A DNA stretch of 64,000 bases from an uncultured Pseudomonadota bacterium (GTDB taxonomy: Bacteria; Pseudomonadota; Gammaproteobacteria; Burkholderiales; SG8-39). The translations under genes and the position numbers were made by a program. Each line of letters begins with the position of its first letter. Within the stretch, counting starts at the first letter, position 1. The DNA lies in contig CAIKRR010000014.1 in NCBI GenBank assembly GCA_903829815.1, positions 62,001 to 126,000 of the forward strand, read 5' to 3'. Positions 26,941-37,917 of this stretch are shown here, piece by piece. A model generated the notes under the pieces. The model saw only the letters and a program-made list of their open reading frames with translations. It had not been told where the DNA came from and made no database searches.

Positions 26941-27804
26941 TCACGATGCCACCGCACCCGATCCCGCGATCTGCCCAGTCACCGGGGATGCCACCCTGAA
27001 AGACGCAGGAAATGACGCTTTGATCGACTGGATGACCGCCGGAATCCGGGCGAAATACGCAGGCTGCGATCCAGTGAGGGCGTTGATGGCAGCGCCGACG
27101 CCTGTAGGTTCAACAGGCGGTTCGAGCACGCGCCCGATGGCGCAGGCATAGTCATGAAACTTGAAGCGGGCGGCCTCGTGGATGCCGTCGGGCATCATCC
27201 AGGTGTTCGGTATGCCAAGGGCATCGGCAAACACAAGACCATGCAAGCTGCTCGACAAGATGACCTCGCATTCGGCCATCTGCTGGGCAACAGAGCGATA
27301 GTCGTCCGTTGCGCCATCGATGCAGGTTACACCGCGGGCAACAAGCCTGTCGGGCAACCCAGGCTGTAATTTCTGACTGTGATGCACGACCAGACCAGCA
27401 CGATATCGCGGCAAAGTCGACTTCACCACCCCCGTCAATTCACCCACGAGAAGGCCAGGATCGCCCATAACGGGCACCTGCCAGTTGAGCATCAAAGCCG
27501 TCAGCGGACCTCGCACAAGGGCGAGCCTCACCTGGGGGGGCATCGCGTTGTCAGCAGATGGCGCAAAGGGGATCAGCGTTCCACTCCCCCACACCACGGG
27601 CCTTGGCGTTGACGCACTCATCGGTTGCCTGTTGTGCAGGTCGAGCGCCGCATCGATGATGCTACCCGTGGAGAAAAGTTCGGCTTCGTGACGAGGCGAC
27701 CAGGTTACCCTTCTGCCCGAAACGTGACTGACGATCGCAGGCGCGATCGCATCACCAAAATTCGGTCAACCACGCCACCAGAACAATTTGATCGCGTCCT
27801 GCAT
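26941..27804 (-). pseudogene. Polysaccharide pyruvyl transferase-family gene interrupted by an in-frame TGA
   Basis: From an ATG at 27804 the frame reads MQDAIKLFWWRG, then TGA at 27766-27768, then continues PNFGDAIAPAIVSHVSG... without shift into a 226-codon open frame. Both sides of the stop match the family: FWWR-x-PNFGD is its N-terminal signature, and WGSGTLIPF, RGPLTALML, VPVMGDPGLL and ILSSSLHGLVFADALGIPNTW follow. The family transfers pyruvate ketals or related groups to surface polysaccharides. Translation could restart at the ATG at 27621, but that product would lack the NFGD loop. It is therefore called a pseudogene by one nonsense change; sequencing error or readthrough is not excluded. 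Confidence 0.7.
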
Positions 27805-28111
27805 GAATAAGCCCGTTGAAGATTGAAAAGTGCCCTGCCTTGCCTGCAGCAGGCGGCACCGTCACAAGGACCAAGGCGCAGCGACCCTCAAGAGGCAGGG
27901 GTAGCAGCGAATCTGCCCCCCCGACCGACGTTCTTCAAGTTAAGTTCGATTCCGGAAATCGCATCCGATACCGCACCCGTGGCGCGCTCTTTCGCACAGA
28001 GCACAGAGCACAGCCGCTCCAGCCCAATTCGGTGGAACGACCAAAACCCCGACCATTGATGAGCCCTTCAAGCCTGGAGTCCGAGCGCCCTGTCCTGTCC
28101 GGGAGCCGGGG
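27805..28111. other. 307-base intergenic stretch
   Basis: It lies between the end of the adenylating-enzyme gene and the start of the broken pyruvyl transferase gene, both on the minus strand. I see no coding remnant with family character, no tRNA and no strong promoter. It contains a 7-bp tandem repeat (GCACAGA, nearly three copies, 27994-28013) and a short palindrome ATTCCGGAAT near 27950. Confidence 0.4.
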
Positions 28112-29599
28112 TCAGCCGGGCGTTTCGAACGCACGACGAATGGCCCTGCGGTCCGGCTTTCCGGCCGTGGTCACCGGAAACTCATCAAACAGGCGGTGAC
28201 GCACAGCGCCTGAGGAATAGGCGTATCTGACACCCGAGAGGCGCGTCAGTAGAGCTTCCCGGTCGGCGTCGGCTGCAACACGTACGGCGATGCACAGAGC
28301 AGTCTCGCCCGATTCCGGGTCAGGTTGATCGACACAGATCACATCGGCCACCCCCGATATCCCGCGCAGCGTCTCCTCGATCGGGTAGGGCGAGACCTTC
28401 CGGCCCGACAGATTCAGCAGATCATCTCGTCGGCCAACGAGTTTCAGATGTCCGTCTGAATCCAGCATCCCGAGATCGCTGCTGATGAACCAGCCCTTGC
28501 GAAAGGCTCTCGCGGACTCGAGGGGTTGGTCGAGATAGCCGGAAACAATCGTTGGGCTACGCACCGCGACTGCACCGACCTCGCCCGCAGCCATCGCGTG
28601 CCCCTTCGGGTCGATGATGGCCACCTCGACATCGGGGTAAGGCCGAAAGGGGCCATCCGACGAGCGCCATGCAATCTCAGCCGTCTCATTGGAGGAGTAC
28701 AGGTCCACAACATCAGTGGCCAGGCGCGTGAGGTCGTTCCTCAAACGGGGTGCAATCGAAGAGCCCCCGGTGACCAGACGCAGCGGCGCTGGCTTGACAC
28801 CCTCGACAGGCAAGTCTGCAAGCACGCGCAGCAGATCCGCGGGCAAGATCCAGGTGATATTTGCCCGGCTCTGGTGGAATGATTGGACTGAGGGCGAACC
28901 GAAAGTCACCGTCCCGCCCACCATCATGCAGGCGAGCGCCGAGCGGTAGAGAGACTCGGCACCGAACAGATAGCACATGAGAAAGTGGGGCGTGTCGACG
29001 ATGCCCATCCAGGAACGTATCAGGCGCGCATACACGCATCGGGTGTTCTGAACGGAGGTCAGCGCGAAGAGCTTCGGCTCCCCTGTCGTTCCCGAGGTCG
29101 AGAAACAACGCGTGATCTGTCCGTCCGCCGGGGTGTGAATGAATCCATTCAACGGATCGAGAGAAACAGACCGCTGCATGACGTCATCAACGAACGGCAA
29201 CGATACATGGATGATCGCCTTTCCCTCGATCGGCTCCATGGGCTCATCAACCAGAAAGCATCGACAGAGACGATCCAGGCTACCGCCAGCCTCTATCTTC
29301 TGCCTGCTGAGGGATGCACTGGCGCCGCCGGCCGCCTCGACGGCCAGCAGCAGCGCAAGGTGCAAGACCTGATCGCCAACAGCGACACCCACCAATGCAC
29401 CCGGTTCATTGATCGCAGGCCTGATCATCCGCGCCATCGACACGACGAGATGGCCCAACTGCCGATACGTCAATCGAACTCGCCGCGACACGACCGCATC
29501 AGCATCGGGGTGCGAACGCAACGACCGCAGAAAGCCCTCCAGAACAGAGGCTGGCATGGCCGACCACGCCGCGGGCAGGTGATGACGCGATTCACTCAT
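28112..29599 (-). CDS. AMP-dependent synthetase/ligase (acyl-adenylating enzyme)
   Basis: A 495-residue member of the ANL superfamily. The P-loop is FSTSGTTGEPK, the A5-type motif is DLYSSNETAEIAW, the hinge region is GRRDDLLNLSGRKVSPYPIEE and the final catalytic lysine is in TTAGKPDRRAI. It should adenylate a carboxylic acid and pass it to CoA or a carrier protein. Closer substrate prediction is not possible, and no carrier protein or condensing enzyme is adjacent. The frame extends upstream to 29725 across the tRNA gene, so the ATG at 29599 is used; its ribosome site is weak. Neighbours suggest a role in modifying a surface glycan, but this is inference. Confidence 0.8.
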   Translation of the reverse strand: MSESRHHLPAAWSAMPASVLEGFLRSLRSHPDADAVVSRRVRLTYRQLGHLVVSMARMIRPAINEPGALVGVAVGDQVLHLALLLAVEAAGGASASLSRQKIEAGGSLDRLCRCFLVDEPMEPIEGKAIIHVSLPFVDDVMQRSVSLDPLNGFIHTPADGQITRCFSTSGTTGEPKLFALTSVQNTRCVYARLIRSWMGIVDTPHFLMCYLFGAESLYRSALACMMVGGTVTFGSPSVQSFHQSRANITWILPADLLRVLADLPVEGVKPAPLRLVTGGSSIAPRLRNDLTRLATDVVDLYSSNETAEIAWRSSDGPFRPYPDVEVAIIDPKGHAMAAGEVGAVAVRSPTIVSGYLDQPLESARAFRKGWFISSDLGMLDSDGHLKLVGRRDDLLNLSGRKVSPYPIEETLRGISGVADVICVDQPDPESGETALCIAVRVAADADREALLTRLSGVRYAYSSGAVRHRLFDEFPVTTAGKPDRRAIRRAFETPG

Positions 29600-29649
29600 G
29601 ACGCATGAAGGCGAAGCCTGCAGTCCATCCGATTTCCGTGAGAGCGAGC

Positions 29650-29684
29650 AAAAACCCCCCACCTGCTGCCAGGCGGGGGTTCGG
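29650..29684 (-). terminator. Rho-independent terminator after tRNA-Ile2
   Basis: On the minus strand AACCCCCGCCTG, a GCAG loop and CAGGTGGGGGGTT form a long GC stem followed by TTTTT. It lies about 10 bases past the tRNA 3' end and should end the rpsU-yqeY-dnaG-rpoD-tRNA transcript. Confidence 0.8.
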
Positions 29685-29691
29685 GTATGTC

Positions 29692-29768
<77 letters not shown>

Positions 29769-29783
29769 GTGCCTGCCAACCGC

Positions 29784-32726
<2,943 letters not shown>

Positions 32727-32801
32727 GGTCATTCCTCGCCGTTGGATGCATGCACCACCTGCCTCCCGAATCTGGAGTATCGTCCCAGGGGGTGCAGCGA
32801 A

Positions 32802-32814
32802 CCCTCCATTGTAC
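32802..32814 (-). promoter_or_regulatory. Candidate extended -10 promoter for rpoD
   Basis: On the minus strand the sequence TGGTACAAT (TACAAT at 32814-32809) lies just past the dnaG stop codon and fits an extended -10 element TGnTAtAAT. No good -35 was found, as is usual for this class. Transcription would start near 32802, giving a leader of about 75 bases before rpoD. Confidence 0.45.
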
Positions 32815-32819
32815 CAGCT

Positions 32820-34721
32820 TCACATCTGGGCGGGATCCCGATCATCCACCCCGCTGCTTGCACGAAGCACATCGCGCAGTTCCTGCCCAAGCGTGCGCAG
32901 CACGCGCTCACGCTCCCGTTCGGCCATGTCCAGGGTTCCCAGGCGGTAGAGCGCGGCGAGTTCGGCATCAACCGCCTTCAAACGCATCTGGCACACCGCA
33001 CCCTGCAACTCAGCCGTGGCACCTGCCTTGCCCAGATCAAGTCCGAGCAGTTCTGCCTGCATGCGAGCCAGCAGCGGGGCATGCGCCGAGTCTCGAAAAT
33101 GCTCGAACACCAGTGCCGTCGTCGCCGCTGGAGCCTCGGCCAGAAAGCCAACCACCGCGCGCAATGCCTCGCACTCGGCGCCTTGCTCAGGCAGCAGTTC
33201 GACCGGCACCTGGGCCGCAAGTTCCGGCACCGCAAACAAGGCGCGCAACATCTGACGCTCGAGCCGACGATCATTGGCCGGGCGCCAGCGGCCTGAGCTC
33301 TGCGGGGTCGATGCAACCCGCCAGCGCGCAGGTCCGCCCGGATAACGCGAGCCCTCACCTTGCGATCGACCCACACGACCCACCGACGTATCCGCCGCGC
33401 CTGAATCGGCAAACACGCTTCTCGATGCGCCCGGGGTAGCCAGCGCAAATACCCGGACGAGTTCAGGCACCGGCATCTGGCCCACCTCTGCCAGATCTCG
33501 CAGCAGTTGTGCCTGCAGCAAAGGCGCCTTCATCGACTGTACCAGTGGCTTGGCTTCAGCAAGCAGCGCCGAGCGCCCCTCTGCCGAATCCGGGCCATGC
33601 CGTTCCGTGAGCCCCGAGATCAGGTAGCGGGACAAGGGAAGGCTGCCCGCCGCCGCCCTGTCAAATCCCTCGGCACCATGCGCGCGTACGTAGGTGTCGG
33701 GGTCATCCTCAGGCGGCAGAAACAGGAAGCGGATCATCTTGCCATCGGGCACCACGCTCATGGCCACCTGGAGCGCATGCCAGGCGGCCTTGCGACCGGC
33801 CCGATCGCCATCGAAACAGAACACGATTTCACCCACCTGGCGCAGCAGTTTGGTGACATGAGCAGGGGTGGTGGCAGTACCCAACGTTGCGACGGCATTT
33901 TCGACACCATGCTGGGCGAGGGCCACCACATCCATATAGCCCTCGACCACGAAGACTCGATCGAGCTTGCGCATCGCCTCACGCGCCTCACGCAAACCAT
34001 AGAGCTCGCGTCCCTTCTCGAACAGCGGCGTCTCAGGCGAATTGAGGTACTTGGGCTCCCCGACATCGAGCACACGGCCACCAAAGCCGATCACCTGGCC
34101 ACGCGGATTGATGATGGGAAACATCACACGATCACGAAAGCGGTCGTAGCGACGTCCTTCATCATTCACGATCACCAGCCCGCATTCGGCCAGTTGCGGA
34201 TCGTCATACCGGGTGAATGCACCCTGCAGATTCTGCCACCCGTCAGGGGCGTAGCCGATACCGAAGCGGGCCGCCACCTGACCCGACAGACCGCGCCGCT
34301 TCAGGTACTCGATGGCCCGAGGCGAGCGCTTCAACTGTTCTCGATACCAGGCCATCGCCCGGGCCATCAGATCGGCAAGATCGACCACGCTGGGCCCTGC
34401 CGGGACCCCAGTCGCACCTTGCGTACGCTCCATCTCGGGCAGCTTCATGCCGCACTGATCGGCCAGATCGCGCAAGGCATCGATGTAGCCCAGGCCCGCA
34501 TATTCCATGAGAAAGCTGATCGCGTTGCCATGGGCGCCGCAACCAAAGCAGTGATAGAACTGCTTGCTCGGGCTCACCGTGAAGGAAGGCGACTTTTCGC
34601 TGTGGAAGGGGCAGCAGGCCGACAAGTTCGCGCCAGCCTTCTTCAGCGGCACCCGAGAGTCGATGACATCGACGATGTCGATCCTGGAGAGCAGCTCCTG
34701 CTTGAACGATTCGGGTATCAC
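32820..34721 (-). CDS. dnaG: DNA primase DnaG
   Basis: A 633-residue primase that makes RNA primers at the replication fork. The N-terminal zinc ribbon is C37-x2-H40 and C58-x2-C61 (CCPFH, CFGCG). The catalytic core has the FGGRVLD and YLNSPETPLF blocks, and the Toprim motif is VFVVEGYMDVVAL. The C-terminal part (after about residue 430) is the DnaB-interacting domain. The start codon is GTG with a weak ribosome site, consistent with low primase expression within the operon. It follows yqeY by 14 bases and precedes rpoD by 93. Confidence 0.97.
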   Translation of the reverse strand: MIPESFKQELLSRIDIVDVIDSRVPLKKAGANLSACCPFHSEKSPSFTVSPSKQFYHCFGCGAHGNAISFLMEYAGLGYIDALRDLADQCGMKLPEMERTQGATGVPAGPSVVDLADLMARAMAWYREQLKRSPRAIEYLKRRGLSGQVAARFGIGYAPDGWQNLQGAFTRYDDPQLAECGLVIVNDEGRRYDRFRDRVMFPIINPRGQVIGFGGRVLDVGEPKYLNSPETPLFEKGRELYGLREAREAMRKLDRVFVVEGYMDVVALAQHGVENAVATLGTATTPAHVTKLLRQVGEIVFCFDGDRAGRKAAWHALQVAMSVVPDGKMIRFLFLPPEDDPDTYVRAHGAEGFDRAAAGSLPLSRYLISGLTERHGPDSAEGRSALLAEAKPLVQSMKAPLLQAQLLRDLAEVGQMPVPELVRVFALATPGASRSVFADSGAADTSVGRVGRSQGEGSRYPGGPARWRVASTPQSSGRWRPANDRRLERQMLRALFAVPELAAQVPVELLPEQGAECEALRAVVGFLAEAPAATTALVFEHFRDSAHAPLLARMQAELLGLDLGKAGATAELQGAVCQMRLKAVDAELAALYRLGTLDMAERERERVLRTLGQELRDVLRASSGVDDRDPAQM

Positions 34722-34735
34722 CCGAGGTCCGCCGC

Positions 34736-35182
34736 TCAGCCCGCGAGGCGGGCCTTCACCATGGCCGAGGCCTTGCCCATGTCGGCACGACCCGCAATGC
34801 GCGGCCGCAGAATCGCCATGAGGCGGCCCATGTCGCCAGGTCCTGCTGCGCCACTGGCAACAATGGCAGCGTCGATCTCGGCGCCAATCTCGGCCTCGGT
34901 CAATTGCTGCGGAAGGTACGCGATCAGCACGTCCACTTCGGCGCGCTCGATACTGGCGAGGTCTTCACGACCCGCCTTTTCGAATTGGGAGATCGAATCG
35001 CGGCGCTTCTTGATTTCCTTGTCGACGATGGCGAGCACGTCGGCATCGCTCAGCTCGATGCGCTCGTCGACCTCGCGCTGCTTGAGCGCGGCAAGAAGCA
35101 TCCGGATGGTACCCAGACGAGTCGCCTCGCGGGCACGCATCGCAGACTTCATGTCTTCGGTGATCTGAGTCCTGAGGGACAT
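34736..35182 (-). CDS. yqeY: GatB/YqeY domain protein
   Basis: A 148-residue protein with the YqeY/GatB C-terminal-domain pattern: MSLRTQITEDMKSAMRARE, LGTIRMLLAALKQREVDER, VLIAYLPQQLTEAEI and GKASAMVKARL. The domain resembles the tRNA-binding tail of the GatB amidotransferase subunit; its exact role is unknown. AGGTG precedes the ATG at 35182. It lies between rpsU and dnaG, as in many proteobacteria. Confidence 0.93.
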   Translation of the reverse strand: MSLRTQITEDMKSAMRAREATRLGTIRMLLAALKQREVDERIELSDADVLAIVDKEIKKRRDSISQFEKAGREDLASIERAEVDVLIAYLPQQLTEAEIGAEIDAAIVASGAAGPGDMGRLMAILRPRIAGRADMGKASAMVKARLAG

Positions 35183-35311
35183 GGTGCACCTGCTGGCAAG
35201 ATGGATGGGAATGCGTTCGACAACCCCGACTGCCGGACAGGCGTTCACCTCGGAAACGGCCGAATCGACCCTGTTGATCGACAGGCGTCGACAAGGGTCT
35301 GGCAATTGCCG

Positions 35312-35330
35312 GGCCGGCTGAAAGCCGGCC
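35312..35330 (-). terminator. Intercistronic hairpin after rpsU (attenuator candidate)
   Basis: A perfect eight-base stem GGCCGGCT/AGCCGGCC with a three-base loop lies 17 bases after the rpsU stop and before yqeY. There is no T tract. E. coli has a terminator between rpsU and dnaG that reduces downstream expression; this hairpin could have the same role or block 3' decay of rpsU mRNA. Confidence 0.5.
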
Positions 35331-35346
35331 AGGTGTCAGTACGAGC

Positions 35347-35559
35347 TCAGTACATTTTCGCTGGCAACTGCTGACCGCGAAGACGTTTGTAGTGACGCTT
35401 CACCGCAGCGGCGTGCTTTCTCTTGCGCTCGGTGGTGGGCTTTTCGTAGAACTCGCGCGCGCGCAGTTCGGTGAGCAGCCCGGTCTTTTCGATGCTGCGC
35501 TTGAAACGGCGAAGCGCCACTTCAAAGGGTTCGTTTTCCTTGACGCGAACAGTCGGCAT
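35347..35559 (-). CDS. rpsU: 30S ribosomal protein bS21
   Basis: A 70-residue, strongly basic protein: [39 protein letters not shown], then [16 protein letters not shown] near the C-terminus. It binds the small subunit near the anti-Shine-Dalgarno region and helps initiation. GAGGACT precedes the ATG. First gene of the rpsU-yqeY-dnaG-rpoD operon, divergent from tsaD. Confidence 0.97.
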   Translation of the reverse strand: MPTVRVKENEPFEVALRRFKRSIEKTGLLTELRAREFYEKPTTERKRKHAAAVKRHYKRLRGQQLPAKMY

Positions 35560-35591
35560 GAGTCCTCGGCAGACAATGGGTAGGCAAAATG

Positions 35592-35627
35592 GCCGGCGAT
35601 GATAACAAGAGGCTCTGCAATCGGCAA
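35592..35627 (-). promoter_or_regulatory. Sigma-70 promoter for the rpsU-yqeY-dnaG-rpoD operon
   Basis: On the minus strand, a -35 TTGCCG (35627-35622), a 17-base spacer and a -10 TATCAT (35604-35599) lie about 33 bases before the rpsU start codon's expected transcript start region. The -10 matches consensus at five of six positions and the spacing is ideal. Confidence 0.6.
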
Positions 35628-35684
35628 GTGCACGTTGTGTCCCACGTTGACGCAGGTCGGACAGGAACGCATTGCAGGGCCGGC

Positions 35685-35690
35685 TACAAT
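35685..35690 (+). promoter_or_regulatory. Candidate tsaD -10 element giving a leaderless mRNA
   Basis: TACAAT lies seven bases before the tsaD ATG, so initiation six to eight bases downstream would fall on or next to the start codon. No ribosome site precedes the ATG. No convincing -35 is visible at 16-18 bases, which limits confidence. Confidence 0.35.
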
Positions 35691-35697
35691 CGCGCTG

Positions 35698-36762
35698 ATG
35701 AACACAGCCATCCGGGTCCTCGGCATCGAGACCTCCTGCGACGAAACCGGCATTGCCGTCTACGACACCGAAGCCGGTCTGCTGTCGCACGCACTGCACT
35801 CCCAAATCGCTCTGCATGGTGAATATGGTGGCGTGGTGCCCGAACTGGCCTCCCGCGACCATGTCAGACGCATCGTTCCCCTGCTCAGACAGGCGCTGCG
35901 CGAGGGCAAAACCGAATGGGCTTCACTGGATGCGATCGCCTACACCGCCGGCCCGGGGCTGGCTGGCGCCTTGCTCGTGGGGGCCAGTGTCGCCAATGCG
36001 ATGGCGGCGGGTCTTGGCATCCCAGCCATCGGCGTACACCACCTCGAAGGCCACCTGCTCTCGCCACTGCTCTCACCCGACACCCCATCCTTCCCGTTCG
36101 TGGCACTGCTGGTGTCAGGCGGGCATACCCAACTGCTCAAGGTCGAACGGATCGGCGCCTTCACGCTGCTGGGGGACACCCTGGACGATGCGGCCGGCGA
36201 GGCCTTTGACAAAACCGCACAGGTGCTCGGCCTGGGCTACCCCGGGGGGCCTGCCGTAGCGGCCCTGGCGCGCGAAGGGCGGCCTGGCCTCGTCCGGCTG
36301 CCACGGCCGATGTTGCACAGCGGCGATCTGGACTTCAGCTTTGCGGGACTCAAGACGGCCGTGCTGACCGCGATGCGGCGAGGGCCCGACTCCCATCAGT
36401 ACCGCGCTGATCTGGCTGCCGAATTCCAGCAGGCGGTTGTCGATGTGCTCGTCAGCAAATGTCTGCGCGCCCTGGCAGCAAGCGGCTTGCGCCAGTTGGT
36501 CGTGGCCGGGGGCGTAGGTGCCAACTCGCTCCTGCGCCGTAGCCTGGATGCAGCCGCAGCGCGGTCAGGAGCGGTGGTGCACTACCCGCCGCTCGAACTG
36601 TGCACCGACAACGGCGCGATGATTGCACTCGTGGGCGCCCTGCGCATGGCAGCAGGCATTGCATGTGCCCAGCCCGAGTCAACCGGGCAAGGCAGCGACC
36701 CGGCCACACAGACCTACGCGTTTGGCGTGAAACCCCGCTGGCCGCTGACCGAACTGGCCTGA
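35698..36762 (+). CDS. tsaD: tRNA N6-threonylcarbamoyladenosine transferase subunit TsaD
   Basis: A 354-residue ASKHA-fold protein that, with TsaB and TsaE, adds threonylcarbamoyl to A37 of ANN-decoding tRNAs. Motifs are [17 protein letters not shown] at the N-terminus, HHLEGHL near residue 114 (metal ligands), [23 protein letters not shown] and [13 protein letters not shown], with CTDNGAMIA near the end. The ATG at 35698 is the first with family similarity. TACAAT ends only seven bases before it, so the mRNA may be leaderless. Divergent from rpsU, a widely conserved arrangement. Confidence 0.97.
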   Translation: MNTAIRVLGIETSCDETGIAVYDTEAGLLSHALHSQIALHGEYGGVVPELASRDHVRRIVPLLRQALREGKTEWASLDAIAYTAGPGLAGALLVGASVANAMAAGLGIPAIGVHHLEGHLLSPLLSPDTPSFPFVALLVSGGHTQLLKVERIGAFTLLGDTLDDAAGEAFDKTAQVLGLGYPGGPAVAALAREGRPGLVRLPRPMLHSGDLDFSFAGLKTAVLTAMRRGPDSHQYRADLAAEFQQAVVDVLVSKCLRALAASGLRQLVVAGGVGANSLLRRSLDAAAARSGAVVHYPPLELCTDNGAMIALVGALRMAAGIACAQPESTGQGSDPATQTYAFGVKPRWPLTELA

Positions 36763-36799
36763 AGATCTGCCCTCGAGGGCAGCCGGGCCAGGCCGACAC

Positions 36800-37429
36800 C
36801 TACGGGACTGGCACATCCTTTTGCCCCGATCCGATGCGCGTTTCACGCCCCTGCACCAGCCTGACGATGTTGGATCGATGTCGCCACAGGAGCAGGATCG
36901 ACATCATCAGGATGGCAACGACGCCGGCACCTGACAGTCCTACCCAGATCGCCACGAACGGGGCAAGCAGCGAAGCGACCAGCGCCGCCAGCGATGAGTA
37001 GCGGGAGACAAAAGCCACCCCCAGCCACACCGCCAGAATCGCCAGCCCGAGGCGCCAGTCCAGTGCCAGCAGGATACCGGCGGCAGTTGCCACGCCCTTG
37101 CCACCGCGAAACCCGAAGAACACCGGAAAGACATGCCCCAAAAAGGCCGCAAGACCTGCCACCGCGGCGAGCAACTCGGCGCCAGGCCACTCGCCCGCCC
37201 TTGCCATCTGGGTCGCCAGCAGCACAGCGACCACGCCCTTGCCAAAATCACCCGCAAGTGTGAGCAGGGCCGCCAGCTTGCGTCCGGTTCGAAGCACATT
37301 GGTGGCGCCCGGATTTCCTGAACCATAGGAATACGGGTCGGGCAGACCGCTCAGACGACTCACGATGACCGCAAAGGACAGTGAACCCAGGAGATAGGCC
37401 ACGAGGGCCGCCAGCAGAACGATGGTCAT
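36800..37429 (-). CDS. plsY: Acyl-phosphate:glycerol-3-phosphate acyltransferase PlsY
   Basis: A 209-residue inner-membrane protein with five or more membrane helices. It catalyses the first acylation in phospholipid synthesis using acyl phosphate. The three PlsY loop motifs are visible: SGNPGATNVLRTGRK near residue 38, GHVFPVFFGFRGGKGVATAAG near 105 and RYSSLAAL near 145. It is convergent with tsaD and overlaps no gene; folB is divergent. Confidence 0.95.
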   Translation of the reverse strand: MTIVLLAALVAYLLGSLSFAVIVSRLSGLPDPYSYGSGNPGATNVLRTGRKLAALLTLAGDFGKGVVAVLLATQMARAGEWPGAELLAAVAGLAAFLGHVFPVFFGFRGGKGVATAAGILLALDWRLGLAILAVWLGVAFVSRYSSLAALVASLLAPFVAIWVGLSGAGVVAILMMSILLLWRHRSNIVRLVQGRETRIGSGQKDVPVP

Positions 37430-37536
37430 TTCAATCGAAAACCGCGAGAATCGACCACGGTCGTCAGGGCAGATGCCCCGCCCGGGTCGAGCCGGATTGT
37501 AACCCTCCCTTCAACCATCGAACCAAGGCGAGCCGA

Positions 37537-37917
37537 TTGGACATCATATTCATTCGTGCCCTCCGTCTGGAGGCAATGATCGGCATCTACCGACGCGAGC
37601 GCACGACGCAGCAGACCGTAGAGATCGATATCGATATGGGCCTGCCCGGGCCTGACGTATTCGCCAGTGGCCGAGTGGCCGACACCATTGACTACGCGAT
37701 GGTCGCCGACGGGATCGGCGAGATGCTCGCGACCCGGCGGTTCGGGCTGGTGGAGGAACTCGCCGAACAGATCGCCGCGATGATTCTCGGGCAGTTTTCT
37801 GCCCCCTGGACCCGTGTCTCGGTGGCCAAGCTGGGCATACTCAAACATGCCGAGCGTGTCGGCGTCGTGATCGAACGATCAGCGCCAGCGCCCGGTTCAA
37901 CAAGGAGCTCGCAATGA
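37537..37917 (+). CDS. folB: Dihydroneopterin aldolase FolB
   Basis: A 126-residue protein of folate synthesis that cleaves 7,8-dihydroneopterin to hydroxymethyldihydropterin and glycolaldehyde. The family pattern IFIRALRLEAMIGIYRRER begins near residue 4, VADTIDYAMVADGI carries the substrate Tyr, and FGLVEELAEQIA carries the Glu. The conserved start coincides with TTG at 37537, with AAGGCGAG upstream; the next ATG would delete conserved residues. Its stop overlaps the start of a Bug receptor gene as ATGA. Confidence 0.88.
   Translation: MDIIFIRALRLEAMIGIYRRERTTQQTVEIDIDMGLPGPDVFASGRVADTIDYAMVADGIGEMLATRRFGLVEELAEQIAAMILGQFSAPWTRVSVAKLGILKHAERVGVVIERSAPAPGSTRSSQ

Noticed and set aside
27766-27768. 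TGA in the pyruvyl transferase gene as a selenocysteine codon
   Set aside because: The family has no known catalytic Cys at this place and no hairpin of SECIS type is apparent just after the codon.
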